Shown here: positions 35,278 to 44,088 of the stretch, piece after piece
Position numbering within the stretch: the stretch's first letter is position 1
Layout: each line of letters begins with the position of its first letter
Assembly (NCBI GenBank): GCA_963776935.1
Contig: CAVZOP010000002.1
Span: forward strand, 248,001 to 312,000
Origin: JALOLG01 sp963776935
Lineage (GTDB): Bacteria; Actinomycetota; Acidimicrobiia; Acidimicrobiales; Ilumatobacteraceae
Length of the DNA: 64,000 bases
Reading direction: 5' to 3'
The notes under the pieces: generated by a model
What the model saw: only the letters and a program-made list of their open reading frames with translations
The model's database searches: none
What the model was told of the DNA's origin: nothing
Program-made: the position numbers and the translations under genes

Positions 35278-35808
35278 GTGCTGCCGCCCGATCGTACTGC
35301 TTCAACTACCTATGTCACGGAAACTGCTGAACGCGTCTCTAAATACCGCGACCGGGGTGGGTCGCTGATCGAGATCCTGATCGCGATCGTTTTGCTCGGT
35401 GGTGTTGTGGGAGGGACGATGGCGATGTTGCGCGCCACGATCCTGAGCGGAGCCGTGCACCGTGATCACGCCAAGGCACACGCCTGGCTGCAAACGACGT
35501 CCGACATCCTGTACGCGTCGCCGAAGGTGTACTGCAACACGATCGACCCTGACGGCGGAGAGAACACGGTGCGAACTGAGTACGAAAACATCGTCGTCGA
35601 CGTCGAGACCCCCGAGGGATGGAACGAGTGGCAGATCAGTGTTGTCGCCCCCGTGCAGTTCTGGAACGCCGGTGAGATCGACGCCGATCCGGACGTCGAC
35701 TTGTTCTTCGGTTCGGCGTGCGACCCCAACCTCGAGCTGCAGCTCATCGAGTTGCAGGTGAGGGCTCCCAGCGGTCGCATCATCGAGTCGGTGGAGATCG
35801 TTAAATGA
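35278..35808 (+). CDS. Type IV prepilin-like protein (minor pilin/pseudopilin)
   Basis: A 176-residue protein. After a polar leader it has DRG|GSLIEILIAIVLLGGVVGG, a class III signal with Glu at +5 followed by one long hydrophobic helix, as in type IV pilins and pseudopilins processed by PilD-type peptidases. The C-terminal globular part carries two Cys (VYCNTID, SACDPN) that could form a disulfide. The GTG at 35278 is the first start in frame. It overlaps the next gene by four bases (ATGA), so the three pilin-like genes form one operon. Confidence 0.8.
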   Translation: MLPPDRTASTTYVTETAERVSKYRDRGGSLIEILIAIVLLGGVVGGTMAMLRATILSGAVHRDHAKAHAWLQTTSDILYASPKVYCNTIDPDGGENTVRTEYENIVVDVETPEGWNEWQISVVAPVQFWNAGEIDADPDVDLFFGSACDPNLELQLIELQVRAPSGRIIESVEIVK

Positions 35809-37073
35809 GCCGACGCCGCCCCGAGACCAGAGCGATCGAGACACGAGACGCCGGGTTCACGCTTGTCGAGATGTTGATCGTCGTAATGATGACGGGGGTC
35901 GTCGCGGTCGTGATCGCGGCAACCGTGATCGTCAGCTTTCGGACATTTCCTGACGTCGAGGATCGCGCCGACACAGCGATCACCCTTCAGGGCCTGACCA
36001 CCTGGCTCCCACCGGACGTCGACTCGGCCAACCCCGGCCAGTTCGACACATCGACGAGCGCCTCCTCCGGATGCACCGGCGCCGATCCAGGCGTCAACCT
36101 GCTCCGTCTCAACTGGGAGGAAACCGCCTTCGGCAAGACCACCAGCTACGTCGCCAACTACCGGTTCGTCGCGTCTGGCCTCAACTACCGGATCAAGCGC
36201 ATCTCATGCTCGGGGACTTCGGCACTCGGCGAGGCGCAGTTACGCGACGTCACCGGCGCGCTGCCTGCGACGGCTCCGACCGTGACACCACGCGACACCG
36301 ATGCCGACGGTTTGGACGACACCGTGACGTTCTCGATCGTCACGCTCGCGGGCACCACCGTGGACATCGATGCCGCCTCGAAGAATCCCCACGAGACCAT
36401 CCCGCCGGCGCCCACGACGACGACGGCCACACCGGTCAACTCGGCGCCGACAGCGCAGAACGCGTCGACGAGCACCACCGAGCTCACCCCGATCGACCTG
36501 GCGCTTCCGGCGGGCGACCCGGATGGCGATCTGATCTTCGCCACGGTCCAAGGCGTCCCGGTGGAGCTGACGGTTGCCATCAGCGGCCTCGTCCTGACCA
36601 TCACACCGGCCGCCGGCACGTTGGGATCATCGTTCACGTTCCAGTACACGCTGACCGACGCCGACGGTGCGTCGGCAACGGCCGATGTGACGGTCGACGT
36701 GACCGACGGTTCGGCACCAACGACGACGAGCCCGGCGACCACCACGACGCAGCCGCCGTGCGTGCTGGGCTCGATGGCGCTGTCCGACGACTCGGTGGCC
36801 CTCAAGAAGACCCCGATCGGCAAGCTCGAGAATGACGTGATCGTCACGATCACGATCGCCAGCGGCTATTGCGTCGGCCTCACGCTCCAGTACGAGACCG
36901 ACGGGTCGAACGAGGAGTACGTCCAGAACTTCGGCGAGAGCGCGCCGTACACGGTCACGCTCGAAGGACACCCCAAGGGCACCGAGCTGTGGGGGCTCGG
37001 CGCGCACGAACTGTCGGTGTACGACGGAGCGAACAACCTGCTCGGCTCCCGCACGCTGACGACCACGACTTGA
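35805..37073 (+). CDS. Type IV prepilin-like protein with large extracellular domain
   Basis: A 422-residue protein. The prepilin motif DAG|FTLVEMLIVVMMTG with Glu at +5 leads into a 24-residue helix. A globular domain (to about residue 195) follows, then a Thr/Pro linker (PPAPTTTTATP), a cadherin-like repeat (NSAPTAQNASTSTTELTPIDLALPAGDPDGD), a second Thr-rich linker and a C-terminal beta domain. The beta repeats suggest adhesion or surface display, which is inference. It starts in the ATGA overlap with the first pilin-like gene. Confidence 0.82.
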   Translation: MSRRRPETRAIETRDAGFTLVEMLIVVMMTGVVAVVIAATVIVSFRTFPDVEDRADTAITLQGLTTWLPPDVDSANPGQFDTSTSASSGCTGADPGVNLLRLNWEETAFGKTTSYVANYRFVASGLNYRIKRISCSGTSALGEAQLRDVTGALPATAPTVTPRDTDADGLDDTVTFSIVTLAGTTVDIDAASKNPHETIPPAPTTTTATPVNSAPTAQNASTSTTELTPIDLALPAGDPDGDLIFATVQGVPVELTVAISGLVLTITPAAGTLGSSFTFQYTLTDADGASATADVTVDVTDGSAPTTTSPATTTTQPPCVLGSMALSDDSVALKKTPIGKLENDVIVTITIASGYCVGLTLQYETDGSNEEYVQNFGESAPYTVTLEGHPKGTELWGLGAHELSVYDGANNLLGSRTLTTTT

Positions 37074-37084
37074 GGAACGGGATC

Positions 37085-38545
37085 ATGACCACGCCAACGA
37101 CGCCACGACGCAACGACCGGCGCGAGACGGGCGCGATCCTGCCGCTCGTACTCGTCATGTCGATCGTGATCACGATGATCGTCGCCGCGCTGGCGACATA
37201 CGTCGCGACCGGGCTGCGCTTCGGCAACGTCGCCGAGGCACGTGCCGATCGGCTTGCGGCGGCCGACGGCGGGCTGCGCTACGGAATCGAACGGTTGGGC
37301 AATTCCCAGTACCCAGCGTGCCTGTCGAACCTCGGCAACGTCGGCCACACCATCGAGTTCCCAGCCCAGGTGAACGGCGCCCAGGTCAAAGTCACCTGCC
37401 AGAAAGCGTCCGGAGGCATCTCCGACATCAAAGCGTGGGCGATCGTCGTCACCGGCGCCGACGTGCCGACCGGATTGCCGATGCTCACGAGCCAGTCGGG
37501 AGGCGGGGGTCCACAGAAGCTGCTCGGGGGGCCGGTCTGGGTGACCGATCCCGATCGGTCCCGCACCGACCTGCAGGCACCGGTCACGGTGGAGAACGGC
37601 GACATCTGGTACTACCGCGAGGACTGCCCCAACGCGACGCTCGATCTCGACGAGGACCTCAGCTTCACGCCCGCGTTCCGCGGCACGCAGTGCATCGACA
37701 AGCCATGGGATGAGATCTACGACGTACCGTGTCCGAAGAGCGCCGCCGACCCCGAGGTTTGCGATTGGACGGTGGCCCCCGTCCCGCAGACCGAGGCCCC
37801 ACCTCCCGACATCGCCTCCGTGCCCGGATGCACCATCTTCTCGCCGGGGATGTACACGACGCCGCCGGCGCTCTCGAAGAACAACTACTTCCGAGCTGGG
37901 GAATACTATCTCGTCGACTTCACTTGGAACATCACCGACGCAACGGTCGTCGCCGGGTTTGCCAACACCGACCTTCTCTACGGTGACCAGCAATTCCTGG
38001 CCAACGCGCCGTGCGCAGACGCGACCTTCGCCGACGCAAACAGTGGGAGCACGCCGGGCGCGACGTTCTACCTCGGAGGCACCGCGCGGATCGAGATCGG
38101 CACCAAAGGCGGCCTGGAGATCCTCCGACGAGCGCAGGGCGCAGACTTCGTCAGCATCCAGGCGCTGCGCGACATGCCCGCGCCCTACGTCAACAGCAGC
38201 CTCGACTACAAGACCGACATCTTGTGGACCCAATCCGGCAACAACAGCGACCTCGCCCTACATGGACAAGCCTGGGCGCCGTACGCCAGCATGACGTTCG
38301 GCAACGTCACCAACAGCGCCAACGGCCAGATCCTCGGCGGCGCCGCGTTCGCCACGATCCACCTGCAAGCGTCGGCGTCGGCGTCGGCCTTCGTCATCCG
38401 TGTCGAGACCAGCCCGACCGTCTACAGCCTGTTGCTCAAATCGGTCGCCACACTCGACGGCCGATCGACCACCATGCACGCAGTGGTCCAAGTCGACGAC
38501 CAGGGCAACCCACTCGCCGTGAGCTCGCTGCGCGTCGTCGACTGA
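37085..38545 (+). CDS. PilX-like membrane-anchored pilus assembly protein
   Basis: A 486-residue protein. The N-terminus RRETGAILPLVLVMSIVITMIVAALATYV resembles PilX/PilW-type components: one helix without a canonical +5 Glu, then RADRLAAADGGLRYGIERL. A large Cys-containing extracellular region follows (CPNATLD, CIDKPW, CPKSAADPEVCDW) with a beta-helix-like C-terminus (AQGADFVSIQALRD, GNNSDLALHGQAWAP). The ATG at 37085 has GAGGAACGGG upstream. It is the third gene of the prepilin operon. No pilus ATPase or platform protein is nearby, so the machinery must lie elsewhere. Confidence 0.75.
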   Translation: MTTPTTPRRNDRRETGAILPLVLVMSIVITMIVAALATYVATGLRFGNVAEARADRLAAADGGLRYGIERLGNSQYPACLSNLGNVGHTIEFPAQVNGAQVKVTCQKASGGISDIKAWAIVVTGADVPTGLPMLTSQSGGGGPQKLLGGPVWVTDPDRSRTDLQAPVTVENGDIWYYREDCPNATLDLDEDLSFTPAFRGTQCIDKPWDEIYDVPCPKSAADPEVCDWTVAPVPQTEAPPPDIASVPGCTIFSPGMYTTPPALSKNNYFRAGEYYLVDFTWNITDATVVAGFANTDLLYGDQQFLANAPCADATFADANSGSTPGATFYLGGTARIEIGTKGGLEILRRAQGADFVSIQALRDMPAPYVNSSLDYKTDILWTQSGNNSDLALHGQAWAPYASMTFGNVTNSANGQILGGAAFATIHLQASASASAFVIRVETSPTVYSLLLKSVATLDGRSTTMHAVVQVDDQGNPLAVSSLRVVD

Positions 38546-38987
38546 AACCTTGTCGCCGCCCCAGTTGACTTCGAGGTTGTTTGACAGCGCCAAGTCACAA
38601 TGAATCGTCAAACTCCCTCGTCATCGATCCCGGTGTGATGCACGTGCTGTCGCTGCGACCATCGCGCGCTGAGCGATGCCCGAAGACGCCGAGTTACTCG
38701 GACGCCGTCGGGCAGCCGCTCGGAGGCCCGAGTCGTCGCCGCGATGGAGGTAGATGTGACCAACGCGAGTCGTCCGTCTCGGGGAGGATAGGACAGGGCA
38801 CCGTCGCCGTGTCCTCGCTGGGTCTGGTTGCGAGCCATGCACTCCTCCCAGTTGGCTTTGACACCTTCGTTGACACCTTGCGACCTGAGATCGGAGCGAA
38901 CAACAGGGCACGGCCGTGAACGAGGAGTGCGGCTCTCCACGGTGTTTCACGAACCTCGGCGAACAACCACGAATCTCGTAGAGCTGT
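38546..38987. other. Right island end, no gene supported
   Basis: About 440 bp between the pilin operon and attR. Several overlapping short frames exist on both strands, none with recognisable motifs. CCGAAGACGCCGAGTTACTCGGACGCCG near 38679 weakly resembles the island repeat. No integrase gene is visible. Confidence 0.5.
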
Positions 38988-39030
38988 ATGGCATGGAAGA
39001 GGTCAGGGGTTCGATTCCCCTCAGCTCCAC
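38988..39030 (+). repeat. Right attachment-site copy (attR), tRNA-Ala 3' half
   Basis: Identical over 43 bp to 7529-7571. The 5' half of a tRNA is missing, so this is not a functional gene. Here the tRNA end is followed by CCA (GCTCCA-CCA), suggesting this side holds the original chromosomal flank. A further CCCTCAGCTCCACCAC copy follows at 39035-39050. Confidence 0.85.
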
Positions 39031-39156
39031 CACACCCTCAGCTCCACCACGTGCTCAGGCGGCGGGTGTGTTCCTGTACTACGTGGTGGTCACGGGATGC
39101 GCCCCGCGTGCCAGGCGTCGACCGCCGCCACGAACTCGACGTCGGTCTCGTAGTTG

Positions 39157-39426
39157 CTACGGCTCGGTGATGGTCTGTGGCCCATCGGCCGCGAGCTGCT
39201 GTGTGGACCCGCTATCGGCCGCGGCCTGCTGTCCGGCCTCGACATTGGCGGGCGGCCTGTTGGGTGGTCTCGCCACCGAGTCGGTGTCGCGCGACGTCTC
39301 GTTCAAGCCGTCGAACGACGCCCACCACCGTTTTATGGTGCGCTTGCCGGTGAACGCCATCATGCACAGCGTGGTCGGAATGCCGACCAGCACCCTGATC
39401 ACCTCGGCATCAGTGAGCGCGATCAT
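39157..39426 (-). CDS. Small hypothetical protein
   Basis: 89 residues from an ATG at 39426: MIALTDAEVIRVLVGIPTTLCMMAFTGKRTIKRWW, then a polar Ala/Gln-rich tail. The first 25 residues could form one membrane-associated helix. The frame is open further upstream to 39633. No family is recognised. It lies just outside attR. Confidence 0.4.
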   Translation of the reverse strand: MIALTDAEVIRVLVGIPTTLCMMAFTGKRTIKRWWASFDGLNETSRDTDSVARPPNRPPANVEAGQQAAADSGSTQQLAADGPQTITEP

Positions 39427-39671
39427 GTGTAGCCCTCGACGTTGGCGTTCACAGTGCCGATCAAGTCGATGTTCGCCCCGTGAAGCTTCCTGCCATTCGA
39501 CGATTCCTACGAACATTTGTGCGAATGCTTCGTTGAGGAAGTGTCTTGACTCGTCACGCGCTGACCCGACTCCGCCTCCGCTGAGACGCGTGGTCCCGTC
39601 GGACGAACGCCCCTGGGAAGACGACACTGTCAACGCTGTAACGAATTGGTGCCGACGGTCGTTGTACAGAC

Positions 39672-39899
39672 ATGACCCACGATCCGACCAGGGACGTGCG
39701 TGTGGTGCTCGACCGTGCCATTGCGGGGACCGCGGCGGAACAACTCGATGAGTTGACGTACGGCATCGCGACCGTATCGGCGTCGATGAGCGAGGCCGTC
39801 GCGATCAGGTTCGTGGGCGTCGATCCGGTCGCCTACTGGGTTCGCCCTGACGGAATGATCGGTGTCGCGCTCGTGCGAGGCGGCGGGATGCCTCAATGT
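39672..39899 (+). CDS. Hypothetical small ORF, end not resolved
   Basis: The frame starts MTHDPTRDVRVVLDRAIAGTAAEQLDEL and stays protein-like to about residue 75 (YWVRPDGMIGVALVRGG). There is no stop in frame before the strong hairpin at 39900, and the frame then runs into the ECF sigma gene, so the true 3' end may be hidden by a frame break. TGTACA lies just upstream of the ATG, as in leaderless genes. No family is recognised. Confidence 0.3.
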
Positions 39900-39936
39900 C
39901 CTCCCCGGCCGGTCAGCCGCGACTCGGCCGGGGAGG
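39900..39936. terminator. Strong hairpin upstream of the first ECF gene
   Basis: A perfect 12-bp stem CCTCCCCGGCCG with CGGCCGGGGAGG and a 13-nt loop. It separates the small ORF at 39672 from the ECF operon and probably terminates transcription entering from the left. Confidence 0.65.
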
Positions 39937-39981
39937 GCCGCGGACGCGGACGGTCGGTTCGCCCACTAGGTTTAGCGACCA

Positions 39982-40551
39982 GTGGGTTCCGACGGGGATG
40001 GTGGGCAATTATTCGACGACGCCTTGGTGGCGGCGCAGCGCGGCGAAACCGCCGGACTGAGCGTCCTGTACCGGGAGTTCCAACCGCCCCTGTTGCGTTA
40101 CTTGCGCGCCCGCGAGCCGCAACTCGCCGACGATCTCGCCAGCGAGACCTGGGTCGCTGTCGCTCAACGGATCACGACCTTCGACGGCGACCGATCCGCC
40201 TTCGCGGCGTGGCTGTTCACCATCGCTCGACGTCGCATGGTCGACTTTCGTCGGACCTCGAGTCGACGACGGACGCAAACGGTGGCGGAGATCTCCGAGC
40301 GCACCGGCGGCGTTCCTACGGAGCAGATCGCGCTCGACAACCTCACCGCACACGAAGCGGTGTGCATCATCGTTCGCGTGCTGAACAAGGATCAGGCCGA
40401 AGTCATCATGCTGAGGGTCTTGGGCGACCTCAGCATCGCCCAGGTGGCGCAGGTGATGGGCCGCGACGAGGTGTGGGTCGGCGTCAACCACCATCGGGCG
40501 CTGAAACGGCTGGCGAGTCGTTTCCCAACCAAAGTGCTGGCGATGAAATGA
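39982..40551 (+). CDS. ECF-type RNA polymerase sigma factor (module 1)
   Basis: A 189-residue ECF sigma factor. Sigma2: LLRYLRAREPQLADDLASETWVAVAQ, then FAAWLFTIARRRMVDFRR. Sigma4: LNKDQAEVIMLRVLGDLSIAQVAQVMGRDEVWVGVNHHRALKRL, the expected helix-turn-helix. The GTG at 39982 is the likely start. The stop overlaps the next gene's ATG (ATGA), the usual coupling of an ECF factor with its anti-sigma. It is paralogous to the ECF factor at 43509. Confidence 0.9.
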   Translation: MGSDGDGGQLFDDALVAAQRGETAGLSVLYREFQPPLLRYLRAREPQLADDLASETWVAVAQRITTFDGDRSAFAAWLFTIARRRMVDFRRTSSRRRTQTVAEISERTGGVPTEQIALDNLTAHEAVCIIVRVLNKDQAEVIMLRVLGDLSIAQVAQVMGRDEVWVGVNHHRALKRLASRFPTKVLAMK

Positions 40552-41703
40552 CCGAGCAGTACGACCTCGACGACATGTTCCCCGCCGGTATCGACGACTC
40601 CGTCGAGCACGAACTGCGACAGCTCTTCGCCGCCGCTCGAGCTCCAGCCACGCCGGACGAGCTTGCCGCCGAGGCTGCGGTCGTCGCCGCGATGTCCGAC
40701 ATCGTGCGCCGCGGTGCGCCGAACCGTCACGTCGCGCGCCGGCGTACTCCGTTGCGCCGAGTCGTCGCGTCACGCACCGCAAAGGTCGCGATGATCACGG
40801 GATTCGCAGTCGTGTCGACCAGCGCGGCAGCGGCTGCCGGTCTGCTACCCCAGCCGATGCAATCCATTCTCGACCGGGCCGCGCGTATCGCGCACGTGGC
40901 AGAACTCCGATCACGACCAACCTGGCGATCCCGAACCGACCACGATCACGGAGCCGGCCGAATTGCAGGATGCCATCGTCCGCACGACGGAGCCTGCGTC
41001 GGTTGCGCTTGACGGAGAGACGGACGCGCAAGCGCTGTGTGGCAGCTGGGCGGCGAGCGTCCGCTCGGGCGTCGAGCTCGAACCCGATGCGAAGGGCGCG
41101 CTGGTTGCGATGGCCGTGCGCGCCGGCGCCGCCGTCGAACGACTGTGCGGACCGTATGTGCCATCCCCACTCGAGCCGTTGCCGACCGCTCAGGAGAACC
41201 CTTCCCCAGCAGCTGAGGTGCCGCCTACGGTGCCGACGGTCGATGCCACCCCCGTACCGCCCGGTGACACCCCCGTACCGCCCGATGCCACCCCCGTACC
41301 GCCCGATGCCACCCCCGTACCGCCCGATGCCACCCCCGTACCGCCCGGCGACACCCCAGTACCGCCCGGCGACACCGTGCCGGCTCCAACGGATGACGGG
41401 ACACCACGGACGACCCCCACGTTGCCGCCGCACCCGGACGGCGAGCGGACCACCAGCGCGCGAACCGAGTCCAGTCGACGAGGGCGCCAACGGCACGCCG
41501 AACGACAACGCCAACGACAACGCGAGCGGCAACGCCAACGCCCAGGGCGGCAACCCGAACGCCAACCCGAACGCCGGCGAAGCGGCCGCCAACGCCAACT
41601 CGAACCCCAATGCCAATGCCAACAGTGACGGCGGGGGAGCGACCGGCGAGAATTCAGACGCGGCCGCAACGGCAACGGCAACGGCCGAGCGGGCGGCTCG
41701 TAG
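40548..41703 (+). CDS. Membrane anti-sigma-like protein with repeat tail, frame breaks
   Basis: Partner of the ECF factor upstream. Cytoplasmic N-terminus VEHELRQLFAAARAPATPDELAAEAAVVAAM, then one membrane helix (VAMITGFAVVSTSAAAAAG). The sequence continues in a second frame after about 40900 (TTITEPAELQDAIV, ALCGSWAASVRSGVE) with a 21-bp-unit repeat (TPVPPDA)n at 41242-41388, and in a third frame after about 41461 with an Asn/Ala-rich tail (PNDNANDNASGNANAQ). A stop at 41701 in the second frame could be the true end. The paralogue at 44089 has the same layout without breaks, so errors or recent decay are likely. Anti-sigma function is inferred from position and topology. Confidence 0.55.
41242..41388 (+). 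repeat. Seven-copy 21-bp tandem repeat (PVPP tract)
   Basis: Seven units of 21 bp encode (D/G)(A/D)TPVPP in the repeat-tail protein of module 1. Units differ mainly at GATGCC versus GGTGAC or GGCGAC. The unit length equals that of the repeat in the paralogous protein at 44833, though the sequences are unrelated. Confidence 0.85.
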
Positions 41704-41892
41704 AACTTCGTGTAAAGAATCCGGCGCCCCACACGATTCTTCCAACGTGCAGCGGACGGGCCGCGCACATTCGGGCGTGCGATGGGGGTCGATGGTGTCA
41801 CCGACGACGTGCTGGCGTAAGCCGCGTTGCACGTGCTCGGCGGGCGCTTCGCAGCCGCGTTCGCGCTGGAGCGCAATCGCAGAGGAGCACAG

Positions 41893-43497
41893 GTGAGCAG
41901 ATCGAGGATGGGTGTCTGCGGCGTTGCTGTCGCATCAGCGGTGTTGTTCGCCGGGACCGCGGTGATCGCCGCGCCTGGTGGGAGTCAGTGGCTCTCAGCG
42001 GGGGGCGACTTACAGAACACGCGGTCGCAGCCGTCCGAGACCAAGCTGAACGTCGGCAACGTCGGATCGCTCACGCAGAAGTGGGCGTTCACGACGGGCG
42101 GCGACGTGTCGGCGACACCGGCGGTCGATGGGAACACCGTGTTCGTGCCCGACTGGGCGGGCAACCTGTTTGCGATCAACAAGAACACCGGTGCGCAGAT
42201 CTGGAAGGTGAGCATCGCCGCAGCGAGCGGCATCCCGTTCGACAAGGCTCGGGCGACGCCCGCAGTGTCGGGGAACAAGGTGGTCATCGGCACGCAGGGA
42301 AGCATCCTGGTGCCGGGTGGCGGTCCGGGAGGAAAGATCCTCGCCTTCGACAAGACCACAGGTGCGCTGCTGTGGAGCACCGTGGCTGACCCTCACCCCG
42401 CTTCGATCATCACCCAGTCAGCCACTGTGTTCGACGGCCGGGTGTACGTCGGTGTGGCGTCGCAAGAGGAAGCGCTCGCCGGCTTCGTGCCGGGCTATCC
42501 CTGCTGCACGTTCCGCGGCAGCATGCTGGCGCTCGACCTCGACACTGGCCAGATCCTGTGGAAGACGTCGTTGGCGCCGCCTGGCTACAGCGGGAACGCC
42601 GTGTGGGGCAGTTCGCCCGCCATCGATGCGAAGCGCGGGCAGCTGTACATCGCCACCGGAAACAACTACTCGGTGCCGCAATCGGTGCTCGACTGCGTCG
42701 CGGCAGCCGCTCCGGACCCAGAGGACACGGCGGCCTGTATCGCGGCCGACAATCACTTCGACTCGATCATGGCGCTCGATCTGAAGACCGGGGCGATCCG
42801 CTGGGCCACGCGGGCGATCCCCTTCGATGCGTGGACGACCAGCTGCCTGCCGCCGCCGTTCGGCGACGGCTCCAACTGCCCGGAGCCAGAAGGGCCCGAC
42901 TACGACTTCGGTCAAGCCCCGGCGATCTTCAGCGTCAAAGATTCCAAGGGGCGCTCGCGTGACCTCGTCGGCGCCGGGCAGAAGAGCGGCCAGTACTGGG
43001 CCCTCGATCCAGCGACGGGTGCGGTGGTCTGGGTCACCGAGGCAGGCCCCGGTGGTACCGGCGGCGGTCTGCAGTGGGGGTCGGCAGTCGACGGCAAGCG
43101 CGTCTACACGGCGAACGCCAACAGCAACGCGGTCCCCTGGACGCTGCCGGGCGGTGCCGTGACGACCACTGGCGTGTGGAGCGCGCTCGACGCCGCCACC
43201 GGCCAGCTCATCTGGCAGCGATCGTCCCCGAATCCGTCCAACGGGCTCTTCGGTGACACCTCCGGACCGCCGACGACGGCCAACGGTGTCGTCTACGCAT
43301 GCTCCCTCGAACCGCAGGGACACATGTACGCGCTCGACGCGGCGACGGGGACGGTGCTCTGGAGCTTCGCCAGCGGTGGCTCCTGCCTCTCGGGTGCCGC
43401 GATCTCGAACGGCACGCTGTACTGGGGTTCGGGCTACTCGAACTTCGGTGCTGGCACACTGAACAACAAGCTGTACGCCTTCGGCCTACCGGGATGA
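41893..43497 (+). CDS. Secreted PQQ-type beta-propeller dehydrogenase-like protein
   Basis: A 534-residue protein with a Sec signal peptide (MGVCGVAVASAVLFAGTAVIAA) and an eight-bladed PQQ-like propeller: WAFTTGGDVSATPAVDGNTVFVPDWAGNLFAIN, ILAFDKTTGALLWST, MLALDLDTGQILWKT and AIDAKRGQLYIATGNNYS. It resembles polyvinyl-alcohol-dehydrogenase-like proteins (GQKSGQYWALDPATG), without a visible haem-binding CxxCH. The GTG at 41893 has AGAGGAG five bases upstream. It lies between the two ECF modules and may be a target of either. Cofactor use is not proven. Confidence 0.82.
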   Translation: MSRSRMGVCGVAVASAVLFAGTAVIAAPGGSQWLSAGGDLQNTRSQPSETKLNVGNVGSLTQKWAFTTGGDVSATPAVDGNTVFVPDWAGNLFAINKNTGAQIWKVSIAAASGIPFDKARATPAVSGNKVVIGTQGSILVPGGGPGGKILAFDKTTGALLWSTVADPHPASIITQSATVFDGRVYVGVASQEEALAGFVPGYPCCTFRGSMLALDLDTGQILWKTSLAPPGYSGNAVWGSSPAIDAKRGQLYIATGNNYSVPQSVLDCVAAAAPDPEDTAACIAADNHFDSIMALDLKTGAIRWATRAIPFDAWTTSCLPPPFGDGSNCPEPEGPDYDFGQAPAIFSVKDSKGRSRDLVGAGQKSGQYWALDPATGAVVWVTEAGPGGTGGGLQWGSAVDGKRVYTANANSNAVPWTLPGGAVTTTGVWSALDAATGQLIWQRSSPNPSNGLFGDTSGPPTTANGVVYACSLEPQGHMYALDAATGTVLWSFASGGSCLSGAAISNGTLYWGSGYSNFGAGTLNNKLYAFGLPG

Positions 43498-43508
43498 TGT
43501 GACCTCAG

Positions 43509-44081
43509 TTGAGTCGCGGGTGGGGCGATTTCTACACGTTGGTGGCGGCTGCAGCCGGCGGCGATCGGGATGCGCTCGGCGAACTGTGGTGTGGCCATCA
43601 GCCGTCGCTGCTGCGCTATCTGCGCGGCCGTGGTTGTGCCGACTTCGAGGACATTGCCAGCCAGGTGTGGATCGATGTCGCCCGCGGGTTGCCGGGGTTC
43701 ACGGGCAGTGAGGTCGATTTTCGCAGATGGCTGTTCACGATCGCCCACCACCGCTATGTGGACGAGGTTCGTCGCCGGGACCGCCGCAGCCGCGCTGAGG
43801 CGACTGAGCCGACGCCTGACGTAGAGGCTCCCTACGAGATCGGTGACTTGGCCGCCGCGTTGGGCCTGATCCGTCGGCTACCGCCCGACATGGCTGATGC
43901 GGTGTTGTTGCGGATCATCGCCGATCTGAGCGTCGCCGATGTGGCCCAGATCATGGGCAGGAGGGAGGGCACGGTTCGGGTGCTGGTGCATCGTGGCGTG
44001 CGGCGGTTGGGCTCGATGCTCCGGCCGCGAGAGGAACCGTCCGAGTCAGGTGTAACGCACGGCCCGTCGCGATCGTTGTAG
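43509..44081 (+). CDS. ECF-type RNA polymerase sigma factor (module 2)
   Basis: A 190-residue ECF sigma factor paralogous to that at 39982: LLRYLRGRGCADFEDIASQVWIDVARGLPGF and RRWLFTIAHHRYVDEVRRRDRR (sigma2), then PPDMADAVLLRIIADLSVADVAQIMGRREGTVRVLVHRGVRRLG (sigma4). The start appears to be a TTG at 43509, 11 bp after the PQQ gene stop, so it may be co-transcribed with it. The repeat-tail membrane protein follows eight bases after the stop. Confidence 0.88.
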   Translation: MSRGWGDFYTLVAAAAGGDRDALGELWCGHQPSLLRYLRGRGCADFEDIASQVWIDVARGLPGFTGSEVDFRRWLFTIAHHRYVDEVRRRDRRSRAEATEPTPDVEAPYEIGDLAAALGLIRRLPPDMADAVLLRIIADLSVADVAQIMGRREGTVRVLVHRGVRRLGSMLRPREEPSESGVTHGPSRSL

Positions 44082-44088
44082 GGGTGAC

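Larger units (their letters stand above)
7571..39030. mobile_element. Putative genomic island integrated at tRNA-Ala
   Basis: The interval is bounded by exact 43-bp repeats of the tRNA-Ala 3' half. It holds accessory genes, gene remnants, an IS110 element and an intergenic repeat family not seen outside it, while nadD-rsfS-tRNA on the left is core-like. I find no integrase, relaxase or phage structural gene, so it is either an old element that lost its recombinase, several accreted elements, or one mobilised in trans. The pilin operon at 35.3-38.5 kb lies inside the repeats but after the last repeat-family copy, so it may be a separate layer. Confidence 0.7.

Noticed and set aside
38608..38940. 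Integrase C-terminus next to attR
   Set aside because: Frames on both strands were read for the tyrosine-recombinase R-H-R-Y motifs; none was found.
39672..41012. A single 446-codon gene spanning the ECF region
   Set aside because: It would pass through a strong hairpin and the ECF gene in the wrong frame. Only the first part and the piece after 40548 look like protein, from two different genes.
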